Assembly (NCBI GenBank): GCA_963457665.1
Contig: OY735202.1
Location: 53,465,351 to 53,529,350 of the forward strand
Origin: Thysanoteuthis rhombus
Taxonomy: Eukaryota; Mollusca; Cephalopoda; Oegopsida; Thysanoteuthidae
DNA: 64,000 nucleotides
Reading direction: 5' to 3'
Below the pieces are notes generated by a model. That model was not told where the DNA came from. It searched no databases and saw nothing but the letters and a program-made list of their open reading frames with translations. Position 1 is the first letter of the stretch. Each line of letters starts with the position of its first letter. The position numbers were made by a program, and so were the translations under genes. Positions 59,640 through 64,000 of the stretch are shown here, piece after piece.

Positions 59640-61170
59640 ATAGTGTTTACAGCTGCAAGAATGGCCACTGCACTTTCATCCGAAATACCTTTTCCAATTA
59701 GCTTGTCTTTCTTTGCAGCTAATATGTTTACATGACTCAATCTCTGCTCAGTAAGGTAAGCTATCTCATCAGCATTATGAATTTCATTTGTGCTTAGTTA
59801 TAATTTCCTCCAAATTAGCGGAAAAATATGGGTACACTGGTTTTGTTGAGGCTTATAGCTTATAACTCATAGCCCCATGAATCCTTAACAAAATATTCAA
59901 ATGAATTCAGTGAAATCCATCAAACATCAATTGAAGATGTCCATGCTTTTGGCACAGATCGTTACTTAAAGATAAGCGTTAAAAGTGGAACCTGTAACAA
60001 TGGATGAGTAGAATCAAAGTATCAGGATCTACAAAAATCCCACAGAAAAACAATTTCAAAGACTATTTTTTAAAGATTTTCAGACCAAGGAAGAATTGAA
60101 TCAACTTATCAGCCATACATTTAGCAAGACAGGATTCTTACCAGACTAAGACATCAACATCACTCAACACAAATCTGTAGTACACAAAGGACCAGATCTT
60201 GAGATGCAAGATTCACCATATGGAGAAGCTAATGTGCATATACCAATACACATGAAACATGCACATTTCCTGAGATAAATGTAGAAGTTGAATTTTTTAA
60301 TTGGAAAGGGAGGAAAGTTTATGATGTAATAATAATCTGCACAAAACTTGGCAGAAACAAGTCTACAAAGTCCATAGCACTTCTTGTTTTCCACAGCTTC
60401 ACTGGGACAGACACATCAGCATTCAGAGGAGAAGGATAGAAGACAGTATGGTCAACTAAGGAGTATTTTGGTGAAGTAACAGAAAGTCTCTTCTATCCTG
60501 TTAGTTTTGATGCTGTCAATTTCAGAACTCTTGAGCACTACACATTTCTGCTGTATGACAGAGGGGCAAATGCAGACAGTATCATTGATGTACAACAATC
60601 ACTATTCATGAAGTGTCGATCATTTGAACATATACCACCAATAGAGGTATGTTGCTCTTTAAATTAATTTTCTAAATGAGACATAATCTTTACCTTGCAA
60701 ATGTTGCCGGAAATTTGCAATATGTCCTCCATTTATAAGTTTCTTATCTCATTTTTACAACACAACCATAAATGTAACTTATAACTGTTTCCTAGCCTCA
60801 TTTAAGGCAATACACGTGAATTTTCTCGTAGGATACACTCAGAGCGTGTGAAGAGAAAGGATTATACATATGGCATCTGGACATGTATGCAGCCACAATT
60901 GACCATTCTATCTTCTAGTGACAGGAGCTGAAGGAATGATGAAGACTTGGTACTTTTGTGTATAACAACAGCAGAGGCTATTCTTCCATTCCAACCAAGT
61001 ATTCCTATAAATAGGTTTGCATTTGCTCCTGCTCCAAAGCTTGACTTCAATGCACAGAATTATGCACCTACAGATGGGAACTTTATTAGACTAGGACTTC
61101 ATTTGTTTGGTTTTGTAAAAGATGTCCAAGGTGCTCACAATATCAATAATTTTACTTGGATTCATTGAAA
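59640..61170 (+). mobile_element. Decayed copy of the uncharacterised repeat ORF family (copy 2, C-terminal part)
   Basis: The + strand at 60394-60660 reads FHSFTGTDTSAFRGEG, KTVWSTKEYFGEVTESLFYP, then FLLYDRGANADSIIDVQQSL and FMKCRSFEHIPPIE. This is the characteristic HxxTGCDT…KKTxWxxW…FVxxMYDRxS…IPPTQ block of a large predicted protein repeated in many invertebrates and annotated only as uncharacterised. It continues at 60845 (EEKGLYIWHLDM), and at 61010-61070 a Cys-rich tail VCICSCSKA-LQCTELCTY matches the CxCxxxGLxCxxxC ending of the family. Stops interrupt it. It is probably the same superfamily as copy 1 at 3843-6310, but covers the opposite end of the protein. Confidence 0.65.
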
Positions 61171-63125
61171 ATATTTAATATGATTGTCGTAGTAGTAAGA
61201 TTTTTTTAATATTATGTTAAGGGTCGAATCTTTCTTGAATTTTTTCAGTTGTAAAATAAAAATCTATATAATTTTAGAATTGTCAAGACAATCAGACTTT
61301 TCTTGTAATATCCATATTGATGAAAAAAATAAATCCTCCCAATTTGTTTAAATTTGATAAATAATATTAAAAATACAAAAAAAACATTAACTTTGCTTAA
61401 ACCTAGCATGATTAATGATTTTTTTTTATTCCTCAATCCCTCTTTATAAGATTGTTAGATGTGAGTTTGTTTTTGGCCAATTTTTTTCATCTACTCTAAA
61501 GTAAATATTGTGACAGAAATTTGCTTTATGCAGATAGAAGTTTCATGCTGAGTCAAAAATTGATTCTGATTTCTTACATGGATAATTTAAAATAATGAAA
61601 CAATAAATTTTCACAACGTCAATTTTCACTCAGTTAAAAAAAGTGTTGATAAAATAAATCCAATAAAACAAATGAGTTTCAGCATTTTTTTCAATAATAC
61701 ATGTTTTGTTGAATAAAAACAGCAATAAAGTCATGTTTTTTTTTTAAAAACTGCTTTTATTTCCAAATCATACACACCGAATCACTGAATTGCAAGAGTA
61801 ATTTTTACAACAAATAATTCTTGCAATTGATTTTTCTTTTTGTTAGACCCCAGGTAATGAACATACAGGCTATGGAAGTATATGGACAATGAAATTTTTT
61901 CTCAATTCTCTGCTCACTGATAATAGTTGTGGATTACTGATGTTATGGTCACCCTTTTCTTTCAAATAGAAATCCAAGTGCGTGAGGGCACCAATTTTTC
62001 AATAATTTATGGAAAGAAGACAGTGTTAAAAGAAAATTATAGCAATTCACATTCTGTAATCTGCCAATTCTTGCTATTTTATTTTTAACAAACATACTGA
62101 GAGAAAATACAAATAAACTAACCTTTAATCTTTTATTTTGAATAAAAATCTATTCTCTCAAGAGACAGACATGAGTGACTGAGACATTGAGATGTTTCAA
62201 GTTTCAAACCACAAGGTTCTCTTCTGGATGATCAGTGTAGCATTATATACATTAAAATAATTTAGTGGCATAAACTTCATTAATACACTGGCTATCATAC
62301 AACCAAATTGTCAGAAAATGTCATGTAGAAAACAAAAAAAAAAATACTCTCAGAAGAATATTAGTATACTATTGAAAATATCCATAAGTTCTTGAACTGC
62401 TATTTTGATTTCTTTTGGTAAATGTTAGTTTTTATAAGTAAATTTACAAGCAACCATTTGCAAATGAGAACAATCCTTAGAAAATGTGGATTAACCAGCA
62501 AATCATCACTTATGACAGCTCATTTCATATATTTCAAGAAGATTTTTTCTCTATTTTGAAAAGTCTCCATACAGACAGTAAATTTCAGCTTAAGCCTTTT
62601 CTTTGCATATTATTTTAACTATAAAAAAAGAATCCAATAGACATTTTTTCACATCTCTGCTTTTACATCCAGTGTCTTATCTCTTTAAAGCAGGCTCGTT
62701 GCTCTTTCAATAGTTATGAACAGTGCTGTTAGTATGGAGTGAGATACCCACTCTCATAGCCTAATCAGCAGCACCAAGAATAATGTAAAAGAAGCAAGAT
62801 GTGCATAACTAACTTTATTATGAATTTTTTACATAGGTAGGAAGAAGCCATACTGAGGATGCAGTTAAAGCCTATTATTTAGATACATCTTTTAGATAGT
62901 GGAAGAATATCAGCATCTTCAAAGAACTAAGCTTCTCCTATTACAATGGGACAATAAGGTTTGAAAGAGAACGTTCAAATTATATGATTGCTTTACATTA
63001 ACACAGAAATTTCTGGGGAAAATGTTTGAAACAAAACCACAGGTCAAACTATTAGAAAATGAATGCAGTATTACATCAAATTTACCCAAATGCATTATAT
63101 TATGTTATATTAGGTATATGTATTA
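61171..63125. other. Unassigned AT-rich stretch
   Basis: No coding, RNA or repeat signature was recognised on either strand. Confidence 0.45.
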
Positions 63126-63420
63126 CTCCATATCTGTCTTTCCATCTGTCCACACAATATCTTAAAAAGTCTTCAATGGATTTTAAAATTGAAATTTAGC
63201 GGAAGTGGTAATTGAATTTTGGGGTGGATCCAGGAAATTCTTTTCAATGGAGTTGGTATATGGCATTGGTAGAGGCATGCACTCTTTGAATCTGATGTTT
63301 ATTTCTGAATAGCTGTCAAACACCTTGATAATGTCACTTAATATTTCTAATGTCATTTCATCAACTAACAAATATAAACTGGTACCGTGCACTGAATATT
63401 TAAAAAGAGCAGCAGACAAT
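63126..63420. repeat. Dispersed invertebrate repeat, second copy
   Basis: It begins ATATCTGTCTTTCCATCTGT with CCACACAATATCTTAAAAAG and runs to GGTAGAGGCATGCACTCTTTGA. It parallels 15195-15560. The - strand ORF at 63419-63183 is this repeat read backwards. Confidence 0.55.
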
Positions 63421-64000
63421 CTTCTTTTTGATTTGGAGACATATTCATCTTATTGATAAGAGAGAGAACTGAACAACAACTGCAATTTTACAAGTACACA
63501 GACATATTGTCAAGAGTAGGAATAAGGTGAGGCACTAATCTCCCTGTGAGGAAAGTCACTACATTTAAACCAAGCCACAGCTAGATTTAAATATTGCACT
63601 ACTCCTAACAAAGACAGTATGTAAGTTTTTCCTCAGAGAATTGGTAATTCATTCAGACCATAAAATCCCAATTGGTCTTAAAATATAGAGGGGGAAAAAT
63701 GTAATTATTATGCATCATGTAAGGATATCAAACACTGCCTTTGTGAAAATGGAAGAGTTTTTGTGAAAATCGGAGACAAAAACATTTTAAGGCTTCTTAC
63801 GTCGTAAAAATAACAAACAAGCACAAATCAAATTTAAGCATAATTTACAAATTTTATGGGAGCAGCTTCCCAATAAATTTTGTTGTACACATGGTTTTTA
63901 ACAATACAAAAAAATAAATAAATGAAATGAAAATTCAACTATTTTGTCAACATTGGGATTTTTTCTAAAATAATATGTGGGATTTTAGAATTCTTTCTAG
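63421..64000. other. Unassigned stretch at window end
   Basis: AT-rich with no recognised feature. It runs off the window. Confidence 0.4.

Overview
The window is animal nuclear DNA: strongly AT-rich, intron-containing, and dominated by degraded transposable elements, long (TA)n and (CA)n tracts and short tandem repeats. Only two genes look intact. Both are ancient animal genes with clean GT-AG splice sites and matching phases, so exon-intron structures can be given with confidence. The mix of elements (RTE-like and CR1/Jockey-like LINEs, a Penelope-like element, ZBED/GTF2IRD2-like and ZMYM-like hAT elements, and an uncharacterised repeat ORF ending in a Cys-rich tail) together with very long dinucleotide tracts suggests a lophotrochozoan, most likely a mollusc and perhaps a cephalopod. 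That assignment is an inference, not something the sequence proves.

Gene 1, on the + strand, is an inositol polyphosphate multikinase (IPMK-like). Its five coding exons lie between 14412 and 20555 and give 337 residues, with a polyadenylation signal at 20784. A CpG-containing block near 10850-11079 that ends in a consensus donor is a candidate 5' UTR exon/promoter.

Gene 2, on the - strand, is FICD, the ER-resident Fic-domain protein that adds and removes AMP on the chaperone BiP. Its three coding exons (46232-45944, 32258-32062, 27329-26430) give 461 residues. They hold a membrane anchor, a TPR region, the autoinhibitory Glu motif and the catalytic HPFYDGNGR loop. The two genes converge, 3' ends facing, across about 5.6 kb. 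FICD intron 1 (13.7 kb) and intron 2 (4.7 kb) carry most of the named mobile elements in the centre of the window.

Layout: 1-6.3 kb has degenerate ~120-bp tandem repeats and a decayed repeat ORF (-). 6.8-9.8 kb has a repeat with a hammerhead-like core and a Ty3/Gypsy gag-pro fragment. 10.8-20.8 kb holds IPMK, with a 43-bp minisatellite upstream of its first coding exon. 24.7 kb is a hAT-type MITE. 26.4-46.5 kb is FICD with nested elements: a MITE at 27.9, a BED-type hAT at 29.2-31.0, a palindrome-ended tRNA-headed SINE at 32.4-32.7, a CCHC zinc-knuckle pseudogene at 35.0-35.5, a ZMYM-type hAT at 36.5-37.8, and a CR1-like reverse transcriptase fragment at 43.9-44.3. 47 kb is a Jockey-like RT fragment. 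49.6-53.7 kb is a Penelope-like element between inverted tandem-repeat arrays. 54.8-55.6 kb is a 335-bp duplication. 56.8-59.3 kb has two RTE LINE copies in opposite orientation. 59.6-61.2 kb is a second copy of the repeat ORF family. The remainder is unassigned AT-rich sequence.

No clearly new functional system was found. The most unusual structures are the SINE with 94-bp inverted ends (32354-32729) and the Penelope-like element enclosed by inverted tandem arrays (49745-53690).
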